From the NCBI RefSeq assembly GCF_024594815.1, contig NZ_JANJOU010000010.1, positions 1-64,000 on the forward strand: a stretch of DNA of 64,000 nt, in the 5' to 3' direction. The stretch is from Roseomonas populi (GTDB lineage: Bacteria > Pseudomonadota > Alphaproteobacteria > Acetobacterales > Acetobacteraceae). Below, piece after piece: positions 1 to 14,511 of this stretch (positions within the stretch are counted from its first letter, which is position 1; the number at the start of each line of letters is the position of its first letter). The notes under the pieces were generated by a model. The model worked only from the letters and a program-made list of their open reading frames with translations. It was not told the DNA's origin and did no database searches. Made by a program: the position numbers and the translations under genes.

Positions 1-1112
1 CCCCCCCGCCCGCCGAGCCCCTGCTCGCCTGGTATGATCGCCACCGCCGGACCCTGCCCTGGCGGGGCGAGGACGATCCATACCGCATCTGGCTCTCCGA
101 GGTGATGCTTCAGCAGACCACCGTGGCGGCGGTGGGGCCGCGATACGCCCGCTTCCTGGCGCGCTTCCCGGATGTGGCGGCCCTGGCGGCGGCGGCGTGG
201 GAGGATGTGGCGGCGGAATGGGCGGGGCTGGGCTACTACGCCCGTGCCCGCAACCTGCACGCGGCGGCGAAGGCCGTGGCCGCGCGCGGCGGCTTCCCGG
301 ACACGGAGGCCGGGCTGCGGGAACTGCCGGGGATCGGCGCCTACACGGCCGCCGCCGTCGCCGCCATCGCCTTTGATCGCCCTACCGTGCCGGTGGACGG
401 CAACGTGGAGCGGGTGGTGGCGCGGCTGATGGCGATCACCGATCCCCTGCCCGGCGCGCGCCGCCTGATCGCCCCAGTCGCGGCGCGCTTCATGGAGCAG
501 GAGGCACCGCAGGCCCGCCCGGGGGACTTCGTGCAGGCCCTGTTCGACCTCGGCGCCACGATCTGCACGCCGCGCCGCCCGGCCTGCGCCCTCTGCCCCT
601 GGCGGGAGGATTGCCGGGCGCGGCAGGAGGGCATCCAGGAGAGCCTGCCGGCCAAGGCGCCGAAGGCAGCGCGCAAGCTGCGGCACGGGTTGCACTTCCT
701 GGCGCGCGACCCGGCCGGACGCCTGCTGCTGCGCCACCGCCCGCCGGAGGGGCTGCTGGGCGGGATGCTGGAGATCCCCGGCGCCCCCTGGCGGGAGGAG
801 CCCTGGTCGCTGGACGAGGCCCTGCCCCACGCCCCCCTGCCCGGCCTCGCCTGGGCCTTGCGCCCAGGCCTGGCGCGGCACGGCTTCACCCACATGGACC
901 TGGACATGCGGCTGGCCGAGGCCGCCGCGCCCGCCCTGCCCGCCCCGGAGGGGATGGTTTGGATGACGCCCGAGGCGGCCCTGACTGCCCTGCCCACCGC
1001 CATCCGCCGGCTGCTGCCCCTTGCGGACCCCCCGCTTGCAGAGGGTGCCGGGGCCGTGGCAAGCGATCCTCCCAGGGCGCGTGGCGCCCGGAGAAGGGGG
1101 ACTTCGCCATGA
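1..1112 (+). CDS. mutY: A/G-specific adenine glycosylase, 5'-truncated by the window edge
   Basis: Base-excision repair enzyme that removes adenine mispaired with 8-oxoguanine. The frame is open from the first full codon at position 3 and already reads MutY-like sequence (WYDRHRRTLPWR) before the first in-frame GTG/ATG at 102, so the true start lies just upstream of the window. Visible signatures are the catalytic-Glu segment EVMLQQT, the helix-hairpin-helix region GLGYYARARNL, the catalytic-Asp segment VDGNVERV, and an iron-sulfur loop of four cysteines spaced C-x6-C-x2-C-x5-C. A C-terminal NUDIX-like 8-oxoG recognition domain follows. The stop overlaps the bioY start as ATGA (1109-1112), suggesting translational coupling. 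Confidence 0.95.
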   Translation, partial: PPPAEPLLAWYDRHRRTLPWRGEDDPYRIWLSEVMLQQTTVAAVGPRYARFLARFPDVAALAAAAWEDVAAEWAGLGYYARARNLHAAAKAVAARGGFPDTEAGLRELPGIGAYTAAAVAAIAFDRPTVPVDGNVERVVARLMAITDPLPGARRLIAPVAARFMEQEAPQARPGDFVQALFDLGATICTPRRPACALCPWREDCRARQEGIQESLPAKAPKAARKLRHGLHFLARDPAGRLLLRHRPPEGLLGGMLEIPGAPWREEPWSLDEALPHAPLPGLAWALRPGLARHGFTHMDLDMRLAEAAAPALPAPEGMVWMTPEAALTALPTAIRRLLPLADPPLAEGAGAVASDPPRARGARRRGTSP

Positions 1113-1627
1113 CCGCCATCCAGTTCTTCGCCGCGCGGCCGGCGCTGCGCTTCCTATCCATGGCCGTGCTCGGCAGCGCCGCGCTCGCGGCCTCCGCCCA
1201 GGTCACGCTGCCCATGTGGCCGGTGCCCGCCACGCTGCAGACGCTCGTGGTGCTGCTGCTCGGCGCGCTGGGCGGCTCCCGTCTCGGTGCCGCCACCGTG
1301 GCGCTCTACCTCGCCGAGGGCGCGATGGGCCTGCCGGTCTTCGCGGGCGGCGCCGGCCCGGCCGCGCTGATGGGCCCGACCGCGGGCTTCCTGCTGGGCT
1401 TCATCCCCTCCGCCCTCATCGCCGGGCTCGCGGGCCGCGGCGCGCTGCGCCAGGGCGCGGTGCTGACGGCGGCGCACCTGGCCGTCTTTGTGCCGGGCGT
1501 GCTGTGGCTCTCGACCTTCGTCGGCTTCGAGAAGGCCTGGATGGCCGGCTTCCTGCTCTTCGTGCCGGGCACGGCCGTGAAGACGGCGCTGGCCTTCGCC
1601 GTGATGCGGGCGCTGCGCCGGGGCTGA
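1109..1627 (+). CDS. bioY: BioY family biotin transporter substrate-binding subunit
   Basis: Integral membrane S-component of an ECF-type biotin transporter. The 172-residue product is almost entirely hydrophobic with about five to six membrane segments, and has the BioY-like opening QVTLPMWPVPATLQTL followed by GALGGSRLGAA. The ATG at 1109 is chosen because it overlaps the mutY stop (ATGA) and begins where family similarity begins. No ECF ATPase or T-component (bioM/bioN) is nearby, so it would act alone or use distant partners. Pairing of mutY with bioY has no obvious functional logic; the overlap only implies cotranscription. Confidence 0.9.
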   Translation: MTAIQFFAARPALRFLSMAVLGSAALAASAQVTLPMWPVPATLQTLVVLLLGALGGSRLGAATVALYLAEGAMGLPVFAGGAGPAALMGPTAGFLLGFIPSALIAGLAGRGALRQGAVLTAAHLAVFVPGVLWLSTFVGFEKAWMAGFLLFVPGTAVKTALAFAVMRALRRG

Positions 1628-1654
1628 TCCCCGCCCCATCATCGGGTTTCCGAG

Positions 1655-1693
1655 CCGCCCGCCCCGGGATGCCGGGGCGGGCGGTTCTCGTTT
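1655..1693. terminator. Bidirectional intrinsic-type hairpin
   Basis: A perfect 13-bp GC stem (1655-1667 with 1672-1684) around a four-base GATG loop, followed by TTCTCGTTT. It lies exactly between the convergent ends of bioY and the rhodanese gene, so it could terminate both. Confidence 0.7.
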
Positions 1694-2088
1694 CAGCGCC
1701 CGGATTCGAGGGCGAAGCCCTCGTCCTGCCAGCCCGTCACGCCGCCGATCATGATCTTCACTGGGCGACCCAGCCGGGCCAGGCGCAGCGCCGCCCGGTC
1801 CGCCCCGTTGCAGTGCGGCCCGGCACAGTAGACGACGAAGAGCGTTTCCTCCGGCCATTTCGCCATCCGCGCCGCCTCCATCTCCCGGTGGGGCAGGTTC
1901 AGCGCGCCGGGGAGATGGCCGCGCGCGAAGGCGTTGGGGCCGCGCACGTCCAGCAGCACGAAGCCCGGATTATCGAAGGCGGCGGCCTGCACGTCGGCGC
2001 AGTCGGTCTCCAGCGAGAGACGGCGAGCGAAATGGGCCTCCGCCTCGGTGGCTGCGGCGGCAGGGATGGCGGTGACGGCGTTGGTCAT
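1693..2088 (-). CDS. Rhodanese-like domain protein
   Basis: Single-domain rhodanese (131 residues) expected to carry a persulfide on its active-site cysteine and to act in the cytoplasm. Visible features are LLDVRGPNAFARGHLPGALN, the active-site loop region VVYCAGPHCNGAD, and the closing IMIGGVTGWQDEGF, which are standard for the fold. The start at 2088 is preceded by AAGGAG with good spacing; an upstream in-frame extension is less likely. It is divergent from the GlxA/FtrA-like regulator with only about 50 bp between them, an arrangement that suggests the regulator controls it. Physiological substrate is unknown. Confidence 0.85.
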   Translation of the reverse strand: MTNAVTAIPAAAATEAEAHFARRLSLETDCADVQAAAFDNPGFVLLDVRGPNAFARGHLPGALNLPHREMEAARMAKWPEETLFVVYCAGPHCNGADRAALRLARLGRPVKIMIGGVTGWQDEGFALESGR

Positions 2089-2138
2089 GGGGGGCTCCTT
2101 CCGCACGCAGCCTGCCCGGAGCGGTAGGACCCTGGTGA

Positions 2139-5077
<2,939 letters not shown>

Positions 5078-5836
5078 CTAAAGGGTCAGGCCACCATCCA
5101 CCAGCAGGGTCTGGCCATTCACCATCGCGCCGGCGCAGCCTAGGAAAAGCACCACCTCCGCGATGTCCTCCGGCACGCAGCGGCGCCCGAGCGGGCAGTT
5201 GTCGATGGACTGTTGCCGCTGCGCGTCCGTCCACTCGATCTGCCAGGTGCTGTCCACCGCGCCCGGCGCCACGGCGTTCACCCGGATCTCCGGCCCCAGC
5301 CCGCGCGCGAGATGGCGGGTGAGCGCGATCACGCCCGCCTTGCTCGCGGCATAGGCCATGGAGGAGCCGCGCCCCGTCATCCCCGCCACGGAGGAGATGT
5401 TCACCACCGCGCCGCGCGCCTGCCGCAGCGCCGGCACCGCGGCGCGGGTGGTACGGAACAGGCCCTTGAGGTTGGTGTCCAGGACCGAATCCCAGAGATC
5501 ATCCGTGATCGCATCCAGTTCCCGGCCGGGGATGCTGCGGGTGGTGCCGGGCGTGCCGGCATTGTTAACCAGCAGGTCCAGCCGGCCGAGCGCGGTGATG
5601 GCAGCTTCCACCATGGCGGCTTCCGTGCCGTCGCCGATGGCGCCCGGCGCCTCCACGATTCGGGTGCCGGTGGTGCGAAGCTCGGCCGCCGCTTCCGGGC
5701 CGCGCGGGTCGCCGGGCAGGAAGTTCAGGGCCACGGCGCAGCCATTCTCCGCCAGGGCACGCGCGGTGGCGAGGCCGATGCCGGAGGCGGCGCCGGTCAC
5801 CAGCGCCGCGCGGCCCGCCAAATCGTAACGGGGCAT
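5078..5836 (-). CDS. SDR family oxidoreductase (3-oxoacyl-ACP-reductase-like)
   Basis: Classical short-chain dehydrogenase/reductase of 252 residues. It has the nucleotide-binding motif TGAASGIG near the N-terminus, the LVNNAG motif, and the catalytic Ser-Tyr-Lys set in NISSVAG and YAASKAG. The start at 5836 follows a strong GGAGGAGGA site; longer in-frame starts are not needed. It sits 10 bp upstream of rnhB on the same strand and may be cotranscribed. Substrate cannot be told from sequence; NAD(P)H-dependent reduction of a carbonyl or sugar is the general expectation. Confidence 0.85.
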   Translation of the reverse strand: MPRYDLAGRAALVTGAASGIGLATARALAENGCAVALNFLPGDPRGPEAAAELRTTGTRIVEAPGAIGDGTEAAMVEAAITALGRLDLLVNNAGTPGTTRSIPGRELDAITDDLWDSVLDTNLKGLFRTTRAAVPALRQARGAVVNISSVAGMTGRGSSMAYAASKAGVIALTRHLARGLGPEIRVNAVAPGAVDSTWQIEWTDAQRQQSIDNCPLGRRCVPEDIAEVVLFLGCAGAMVNGQTLLVDGGLTL

Positions 5837-5894
5837 GGGTTTCCTCCTCCCCGGCAGGGTCGCCCCAGCCGGGGTTGAGAACAAGCCGCGCCGG

Positions 5895-7088
5895 CTACTT
5901 CTCGCCCAGCACCCGCGTCAGCCGCGCCACCGCTTCCCGCGCCAGGCCGGGGCTGACGGCGAAGCAGATGCGGACGAACCCCTCCCCCTCCGGCCCGAAG
6001 GCGGTGCCGGGGGCCACGCCGACCTTCGCCTCACGCAGGAGGCGGAAGGCGAGGTCCAGGCTCGTCTCGCCCGTGTCGATCTTCGCCATCAGGTAGAAGG
6101 CGCCCTCCGGCTGGAAGACGGTGACGCCCTTCAGGCGGGAAAGCCCCTCCACCATGATCTGGCGGCTCTCCGCGCAGCGGCCAACCATGGTGCGGATGAA
6201 GGCGTCCCCCTCCTCCAGCGCCGTGACGCAGGCGTGCTGGATGAAGGTGGGGATAGAGGTGGTGTTGTACTGGGCCAGCTTGGAGAAGGCGCCCGTCAGC
6301 CCCTCCGGGAAGATGATCCAGCCGGCGCGCCAGCCCGTCATCGCCCAGTTCTTGGAGAAGGTGTTGGTGACGATCAGCCGGTCCCGCGGCGTGGTGATCT
6401 GCAGGAAGGAGGGCGCGATCGCGTTGCCGTAGGTGAAGTGGGAATAGACCTCGTCGGAGAGGATCCAGAGGTCCCGCGCGCGGGCCAGCTTCAGCAGGGC
6501 CTCCATCTCCGCCAGCGGCATCACCCAGCCCGTGGGGTTGGAGGGGGAGTTCACCACCACCATGCGGGTGCGCGGGGTGATCGCGGCCTCGATGTCCTCG
6601 ATCGGCAGGGAGAAGCGGCCATCGGCGCTGCGGCGATAGGGCACGGTGACGGGCACGGCGCCGTTCACCCGCGCGGCCTCGGCCAGGTTGGGCCAGTTCG
6701 GGGTGGGAATGAGGATCTCGTCGCCCGGCTCCAGCAGGGCCTGGCAGGCCTGCATGATGGCGTTCATGCCGCCGGAGGTGATGGAGAAGCGCTCCGGCGC
6801 CACCTCCACCCCCCAGTGGCGGCGGTGGTAGTCGGACAGGGCCTGGTGGAGCTGGGGGATGCCGCGGGAATAGGTGTAGCGGGTCTCGCCGGCCAGCATG
6901 GCCTTGTGGGCGGCCTCCACCACGAAATCCGGGGTGGGTAGGTCGCCCTCGCCGATCCAGAGCTTCACCACGTCCGGGTCGTCCCGCCCCCGGTCCGCGA
7001 CAAGGCCGATCTGGCTGGTGCCGACGCTCTTGATATGGGCGGGAAGGGTTTCGGCCAGGTCGGCTTCGAGGCTGGAGGCGGCGCTCAT
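5895..7088 (-). CDS. Class I/II pyridoxal-phosphate aminotransferase
   Basis: Fold-type I PLP aminotransferase of 397 residues, aspartate-aminotransferase superfamily. Visible are VVVNSPSNPTGWVMP (substrate/PLP phosphate region), LWILSDEVYSHF (the Asp contacting the pyridine nitrogen), the Schiff-base lysine in NTFSKNWAMTGWRAGW, and a C-terminal Arg region GFVRICFA. The ATG at 7088 is the family-like start (MSAASSLEADLAETLP). It lies about 80 bp downstream of the glycine-cleavage operon in the same orientation, separated by a hairpin, and could be expressed by readthrough. The amino donor and acceptor are unknown. Confidence 0.88.
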   Translation of the reverse strand: MSAASSLEADLAETLPAHIKSVGTSQIGLVADRGRDDPDVVKLWIGEGDLPTPDFVVEAAHKAMLAGETRYTYSRGIPQLHQALSDYHRRHWGVEVAPERFSITSGGMNAIMQACQALLEPGDEILIPTPNWPNLAEAARVNGAVPVTVPYRRSADGRFSLPIEDIEAAITPRTRMVVVNSPSNPTGWVMPLAEMEALLKLARARDLWILSDEVYSHFTYGNAIAPSFLQITTPRDRLIVTNTFSKNWAMTGWRAGWIIFPEGLTGAFSKLAQYNTTSIPTFIQHACVTALEEGDAFIRTMVGRCAESRQIMVEGLSRLKGVTVFQPEGAFYLMAKIDTGETSLDLAFRLLREAKVGVAPGTAFGPEGEGFVRICFAVSPGLAREAVARLTRVLGEK

Positions 7089-7126
7089 GGGGAACAATCC
7101 TCTTGGGCCGCCCTGGAGGACGGCCG

Positions 7127-7171
7127 AAGGGCCCCTTCTGCCGCCATGCGGCCCGGCGGGAAAGGGGCCTT
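7127..7171 (-). terminator. Candidate hairpin at the end of the glycine-cleavage operon
   Basis: Inverted repeat with outer arms at 7127-7137 and 7162-7171 (one bulged base) and a nested GCCGC/GCGGC stem, directly after the last gene of the gcv operon and before the aminotransferase. There is no T-tract, so this may be a weak or Rho-aided terminator. Confidence 0.4.
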
Positions 7172-8106
7172 CAGAGGCCTCGCTCGATGAACTCGTCCCC
7201 CGGCCCCAGCAGCTCCGCCGCGCCCCCGCGCAGGAGCTGCCGCGCGGCCCCGTCCGCCCGCAGGATGGCGTCCAGGAAGGTGACGGAGAGGGCGGCGGCG
7301 CGGGCGTGGTAGGTGCTGTCGGCCCAGCGGGCGCCCGCCTCCGCCTCGTCGGCAAAGGAGGCGTGGGCGGCGCCGTTCAGCACGGCCAGCGCACCGGGGT
7401 TGCGGGATTCCTCGAAGGGCACGCGGCGGGCGGGGGCGCGGATGCCCTCGATGAAGCCGTGATCCTCCGTGCCGGTGATGTGCAGAATGGGGACCGCGTA
7501 GCCCCCATAGGCCAGGCGCGGCGGCAGGCCGATGGCGGGAATGGGCGAGAGGGCGACGCCGGCCTTCAGGCGCGGATCGGGCAGGCCCAGGCCGCGGTCG
7601 CCGCCGGGCAGGCGCTCGCCGAGCATGTGCTGCACGGTCCAGGCGCCGAAGGAGTGGCCGGCAATGCCCAGGCGCTGAGGGTCCGCGCGCTCCGGCAGGT
7701 TGTTCAGGGCGAACTTCACGTCCAGCAGCCGGTCCAGCGCCGCCTGCACGTTCAGCGCCCCGGCCGCGAGCCCGATCATGCGGTCCCCGCCACCGCGCCA
7801 CAGGCTGTCATCGGAGCCGATGTGCTGGAGGTGGATGGCGAGGTAGCCCCTCTCCGCCAGAGCGCGGCCGAGATAGGCCAGCCCCTCGCGCGAGCCGCCG
7901 AGGCCGTGGGAGATGATGACGGTGGGCGCCGGGCCGGTGTTGCCCGGAGCGCGGATGAGGACGGGAATGTCGCGCGCGCGGGCGGCGTCGCGCCAGATGG
8001 TGCGGGATTCGGTGATGCGGGCCTCCGTCGGGCGCGGTTGGGCCGAGCAGCCCGAGGAGGCAAGCATCAGCGCGGGCGCCGCGAGCAGCGCCCGGCGGCG
8101 TGTCAA
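7171..8106 (-). CDS. Secreted or lipid-anchored alpha/beta hydrolase (dienelactone/PAF-hydrolase-like)
   Basis: Alpha/beta-hydrolase of 311 residues with TVIISHGLGGSREGLAYLG (oxyanion region), the nucleophile elbow GIAGHSFGAWT, and a late His in NGAAHASF. The N-terminus reads TRRRALLAAPALMLASSGC, a signal peptide with twin-arginine character and a lipobox-like Cys, so export is likely. The TTG at 8106 is chosen because it overlaps the GNAT stop as TTGA, matching the junction style of the whole operon, and starts exactly at the signal peptide. Last gene of the riboswitch-led operon. Substrate is not identifiable. Confidence 0.8.
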   Translation of the reverse strand: MTRRRALLAAPALMLASSGCSAQPRPTEARITESRTIWRDAARARDIPVLIRAPGNTGPAPTVIISHGLGGSREGLAYLGRALAERGYLAIHLQHIGSDDSLWRGGGDRMIGLAAGALNVQAALDRLLDVKFALNNLPERADPQRLGIAGHSFGAWTVQHMLGERLPGGDRGLGLPDPRLKAGVALSPIPAIGLPPRLAYGGYAVPILHITGTEDHGFIEGIRAPARRVPFEESRNPGALAVLNGAAHASFADEAEAGARWADSTYHARAAALSVTFLDAILRADGAARQLLRGGAAELLGPGDEFIERGL

Positions 8107-8552
8107 AGCGGGATATCGTAGGTCCGCCAGGGCGTCAGCTTCGCCACGCGGTCGTACACCGCGCGGGCGCGGCTGTTGTCCTCGGCTGTGATCCAACGGA
8201 TGACGCTCCAGCCGCGGCGGCGGCCTTCCTCGGCAAGGGCTTCGATGAGCGCGTCGGCGACACGCTTGCCCCTCATCTGGGGATCGACGAAGAGATCGTC
8301 CAGATAGCCGCCGGTGGTCGCGGAGAGCGGGCGGGCGAAGGCGCGGAAATGCGCCAGGCCCACGGCGCGCCCCTCTGCATCCTCGGCGACGAGGCCGTTC
8401 GTCTCATGCGCGGGGTCGTGGATCCAGGACCAGACGCGGTCGCGCATCTCGGGCGTCTGCGTCACGCGGTAGAACTCGGCATAGCCGGCGTAGAGCTTGT
8501 CCCAGTCGGCACGGTGCCGCTGCTCGACGGGGAGGATGCGGATCTCGCTCAT
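8103..8552 (-). CDS. GNAT family N-acetyltransferase
   Basis: Single-domain GCN5-related acetyltransferase of 149 residues that would transfer an acetyl group from acetyl-CoA to an unknown amine. The acetyl-CoA site is visible in LDDLFVDPQMRGKRVADALIEAL, and ITAEDNSRARAVYDR is the usual C-terminal beta-alpha segment. The start at 8552 overlaps the upstream Nudix stop as ATGA, and its own stop overlaps the next gene as TTGA. Cotranscription with gcvTHP is inferred from these overlaps. Confidence 0.85.
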   Translation of the reverse strand: MSEIRILPVEQRHRADWDKLYAGYAEFYRVTQTPEMRDRVWSWIHDPAHETNGLVAEDAEGRAVGLAHFRAFARPLSATTGGYLDDLFVDPQMRGKRVADALIEALAEEGRRRGWSVIRWITAEDNSRARAVYDRVAKLTPWRTYDIPL

Positions 8553-9120
8553 GTCGGGTCCTTCAGGCGGAGGTCGAGCCGGCCGGCGGCCTGCAGCGCC
8601 AGCAACAGGGCCGAGACATGCATGGCCTGCGCCAGCAGTCCATCCTGCAGCCCGGCCAGCACGCGCGGGATCGGCCACAGCTCCACCGTGATGTCCTCCC
8701 CCGCCTCATGCGCCGTGGGATGGGTGGGCGCGGCGCCCAGCGCCAGCACGGTACGGGAGAGGTTGCGGTGCGTGGCCGTGTTCGGGCTCAGCGCGCCCAC
8801 GGAGCGGTATTCGGCGGCGCTGTAGCCGGTCTCCTCGCGCAGCTCGCGCGCGGCGGCCGCGCATTCATCGGCATCGGCCGGGTCGATGGCGCCGGCCGGC
8901 AGTTCCAGCACCCAGGCCTGGGCGCCGTGGCGGTACTGGCGGACCAGCACCAGCTCGTCCGCCGGCGTGATCGCCACCACCTGCACCCAGTCCGGGTAGG
9001 ACAGGCTGTAGAAGGGGTCCAACACGTTCCCCTTCGAATCCCGCACCGCATCCGCGCGCAGCTCGATCCAACGGTCACGAACCACGGTGCGGGAGGAGAG
9101 CACCTCCCAGAGGGGAGGTG

Positions 9121-9124
<4 letters not shown>
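8549..9124 (-). CDS. NUDIX hydrolase (ADP-ribose-pyrophosphatase-like)
   Basis: Nudix protein of 191 residues. The Nudix core RELREETGY is present, preceded by [15 protein letters not shown]; the spacing between the first Gly and REL is one residue longer than the strict consensus. The segment [19 protein letters not shown] resembles ADP-ribose or nucleoside-diphosphate-sugar pyrophosphatases. GTG at 9124 is chosen: it overlaps the gcvP stop as GTGA, and nothing upstream in frame is family-like. Its stop overlaps the GNAT start (ATGA). Its place within a glycine-cleavage operon is unusual; a link to NAD or folate metabolites is conceivable but not shown. Confidence 0.85.
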
Positions 9125-12011
<2,887 letters not shown>

Positions 12012-12015
<4 letters not shown>

Positions 12016-12389
12016 TGCGCCTCCTCCGCGTGCTTCGCGTAGGCCTCCGCGTCCATGAGCTTGCCGATCTCGGACGTATCCTTCGGCGTGATCGTGAAAA
12101 ACCAGCCCTCGCCCATCGCGCCGCTGTTCACCAGGGCGGGGTTGTCCACCAGCGCCTCGTTCACGGCGGCGATGGTGCCGGAGATCGGGGCGTAGATGTC
12201 GGAGGCGGCCTTCACGCTCTCCACCACCGCCACGGCCTCGCCGGCTGTCACCTCTCGCCCCACCTCCGGCAGGTCCACGAACACCACGTCTCCCAGCGCG
12301 CCCTGGGCGTGGTCGGAGATGCCGACCACGGCGACGTCGCCGTCCAGGCGCACCCACTCATGGCTCTCGGCGAAACGGGTCTCGCTCAT
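12012..12389 (-). CDS. gcvH: Glycine cleavage system H protein
   Basis: Lipoyl carrier of 125 residues shuttling the aminomethyl intermediate between GcvP, GcvT and the lipoamide dehydrogenase. The lipoylation lysine sits in [10 protein letters not shown], and the opening [14 protein letters not shown] is characteristic. It overlaps gcvT upstream (ATGA at 12386-12389) and gcvP downstream (TTGA). The length is standard. Confidence 0.97.
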
Positions 12390-13504
12390 GCGGCGGCTCC
12401 TGAACTGCGCTTGTATCGGTGGGGGATGAAGGGGGTGGGCGCGGTCCGGGCGGGCAGCGCCCGGCCGCGGACCATCAGTTCAAGCGCCGTGCCATCCTCG
12501 GCATGGGCGCGGGCGACGTAGCCCATGGCGACCGGCGCCCCGAGGCTGGGGCCGAAGCCGCCGCTCGTCACCTCGCCCACGGGCACGCCGTTCAGGGCGA
12601 TCTCCGTATGGGCACGGGCAGGTTGGCGCCCCTCGGGCAGGATGCCAACGCGCAGGCGCTTGGGGCCGTTGTCCAGCTCCTCCCGCACCCGCTCCGCGCC
12701 CGCGAAGTTCCATTCCATGCGGCGGCGCTTGCCCATGCTGAAGGTCAGCGCGGCCTCCACCGGGGAGGTCGTCTCGTCGATGTCCTGGCCGTAGAGGGGC
12801 AGCCCAGCCTCCAGCCGCAGGCTGTCCCGCGCGCCGAGGCCGGCAGGGGCGGCGCCGGCGGCCAGCAAGGCGCGGGCCACCGCCTCGGCGCCCTCGGCGG
12901 GGATGCCGATCTCGAACCCGTCCTCCCCGGTGTAGCCGGAGCGGGTGATGAGGGCGGGCACCCCCGCCACCGGGGTTTCCAGCACGCCCATAAAGGAGAG
13001 TGCGGCCACGCCCTCGGCCAGCCCGGCCAGGATCGCCTCTGCCCCCGGCCCCTGGAGGGCCAGGAGGGCGCGGTCCGGACGCGGCACGATCGAGACGCCC
13101 GGCGGCAGCGCGGCGCCGATGGCCTCCACGTCTACGGCCTTGCGGGAGGCGTTGAGGACGAGGAACAGCCGGTCGCCGAGATTGGCGACCATGAAGTCGT
13201 CGATGATGCCGCCCGCCTCGTTCAGCAACAGGGCGTAGCGCTGGCGGCCAGGCTTCAGGGCCTGGATCTCGGCGGGCGTCACCCGCTCCAGCGCGGCCGC
13301 GGCGCCTTCCCCTCGCAGTTCCGCCTGGCCCATGTGGGAGACGTCGAACAGGGCCGCGCCGGTCCGGCAGGCCCCGTGTTCCGCGATGATGCCCGCCGGG
13401 TACTGAACGGGCATGGCGTAGCCCGCGAAGCCCACCATGCGCCCGCCGAGTTCGCGGTGCAGGCCGGCCAGCGGCGTTTCAAGCAGTGTTTCGGTATCGG
13501 CCAC
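12386..13504 (-). CDS. gcvT: Aminomethyltransferase, T protein of glycine cleavage
   Basis: Transfers the methylene group from aminomethyl-GcvH to tetrahydrofolate, releasing ammonia. The 372-residue product opens with [20 protein letters not shown] and contains [10 protein letters not shown], the [19 protein letters not shown] segment, and [12 protein letters not shown]. First gene of the operon; a tandem glycine riboswitch lies 45 bp upstream of its start, so expression is expected to rise with glycine. Confidence 0.96.
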   Translation of the reverse strand: MADTETLLETPLAGLHRELGGRMVGFAGYAMPVQYPAGIIAEHGACRTGAALFDVSHMGQAELRGEGAAAALERVTPAEIQALKPGRQRYALLLNEAGGIIDDFMVANLGDRLFLVLNASRKAVDVEAIGAALPPGVSIVPRPDRALLALQGPGAEAILAGLAEGVAALSFMGVLETPVAGVPALITRSGYTGEDGFEIGIPAEGAEAVARALLAAGAAPAGLGARDSLRLEAGLPLYGQDIDETTSPVEAALTFSMGKRRRMEWNFAGAERVREELDNGPKRLRVGILPEGRQPARAHTEIALNGVPVGEVTSGGFGPSLGAPVAMGYVARAHAEDGTALELMVRGRALPARTAPTPFIPHRYKRSSGAAA

Positions 13505-13548
13505 GCATCCCCCAACGCCGCGCGGACGCGGCCGGTTCAGATCGTGGC

Positions 13549-13735
13549 CCCCCTCTGTCCCGAGACCTGAGAGATTCGGCCCGATGCGGGATCGGCGCCT
13601 TACTCCGTCGGTGCCGGTGCCCTCTCAGGCGCCGGGCTTTCCAGAGGCCCCTTCCCCGCGCGGTCCTTCTGCCTGAGCGTTTCCGGGGGCCGGTTGCGCC
13701 TTCGGCGGGGGTGTCGCCACCCCTCTCTCCCGCGC
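13549..13735 (-). promoter_or_regulatory. Tandem glycine riboswitch upstream of gcvT
   Basis: Read on the minus strand, two aptamers follow one another. The first has GGAGAGAGG, CGCCGAAGGCGCAA and CGCTCAGGCAGAAGGAC; the second has CACCGACGGAGTAAG, then AATCTCTCAGGTCTCGGGAC ending in AGAGGGG. These are the conserved core blocks of the two-aptamer glycine riboswitch, in the correct order and joined by a short linker (GGGGCCTCTGGAAAG). It ends about 45 bp before gcvT. In this class glycine binding usually switches expression on so excess glycine is degraded. Boundaries are approximate. Confidence 0.92.
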
Positions 13736-13800
13736 GGAATCAGCGGGTCCCCTGTCGTGCCCGAATGCCGCGCCGGGCGCAACCTTGTCGGGCCCGTTCC

Positions 13801-14352
13801 CTACCGCACCCCGCGCCGACGATTGGCGGCCAGCTCCTCCGGCGTCAGCTGGAAGCCGATCAGCACGACCTTCTCCGCCGCCCGGCGAACGTCGCCGGGG
13901 ATGCGGACCATCATCTGCTCGCCCTGGACCGCCGTGCGGCGCTCGTTCCCGGCGAAGGTCAGGCGAACCGTATCCGTTCCACGGTTCAGGACGCGCCCCT
14001 CCGCCTCGTCGGTCACGGCGACCACATAGGGCAGGTCCACCGCGCGGGTGGCGGTGGGGCCGCGCTCGGCCGCCACCTGCACCACCAGGGTCACGTCCAG
14101 CCCGGCATCTCGGGGGGCGTAGTCGCAGCGGGCCTGGAAGCCGATCATCCGGGCGTCCACCTCCACCGTTCCCACGTCCGGCACGGCGCCCGCCCTGTAG
14201 CGGGTGAGGTCCACCGCATCCGCCAGCAGGGACACGCGGGGGCAAGGCGCCTGGGGCCGCTGGGTAAGGATATTCCCCCCCCGGCTGCAGGCGGCCAGGA
14301 GAGGCAGCAGGGCAAGGGCCAGGAGGGCGGCCGGGCGAGGGGTTCGAGTCAC
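13801..14352 (-). CDS. Hypothetical outer-membrane or periplasmic lipoprotein
   Basis: Protein of 183 residues with a clear lipoprotein signal: a short basic N-terminus, a hydrophobic stretch [13 protein letters not shown] with lipobox LAAC, then mature sequence from the Cys. The rest is soluble and beta-rich in appearance ([30 protein letters not shown]) with no domain I recognise. GTG at 14352 is the start that includes the signal. It lies upstream of the riboswitch in the same orientation, and is divergent from ispH. Confidence 0.75.
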   Translation of the reverse strand: MTRTPRPAALLALALLPLLAACSRGGNILTQRPQAPCPRVSLLADAVDLTRYRAGAVPDVGTVEVDARMIGFQARCDYAPRDAGLDVTLVVQVAAERGPTATRAVDLPYVVAVTDEAEGRVLNRGTDTVRLTFAGNERRTAVQGEQMMVRIPGDVRRAAEKVVLIGFQLTPEELAANRRRGVR

Positions 14353-14511
14353 GCGAAAGGCACTCCTTGCGCCATCGTCTTCTCAGGATCGTCTTCTCGG
14401 GCACGGCCGGCAGGAAGCCCTGGGCGGCGGCGGCGGAGGCGGCTAAAAAGGCGCGCCCACGGTCCGGCCGGGGGCTGTTCGCGCCGGCACCGAGGGACCA
14501 AGTCGCACGCC

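Noticed and set aside
14337-14352. GGTTCGAGTCAC resembling a tRNA T-loop
   Set aside because: It is the reverse complement of the lipoprotein start codons; no acceptor or anticodon stem can be built around it.
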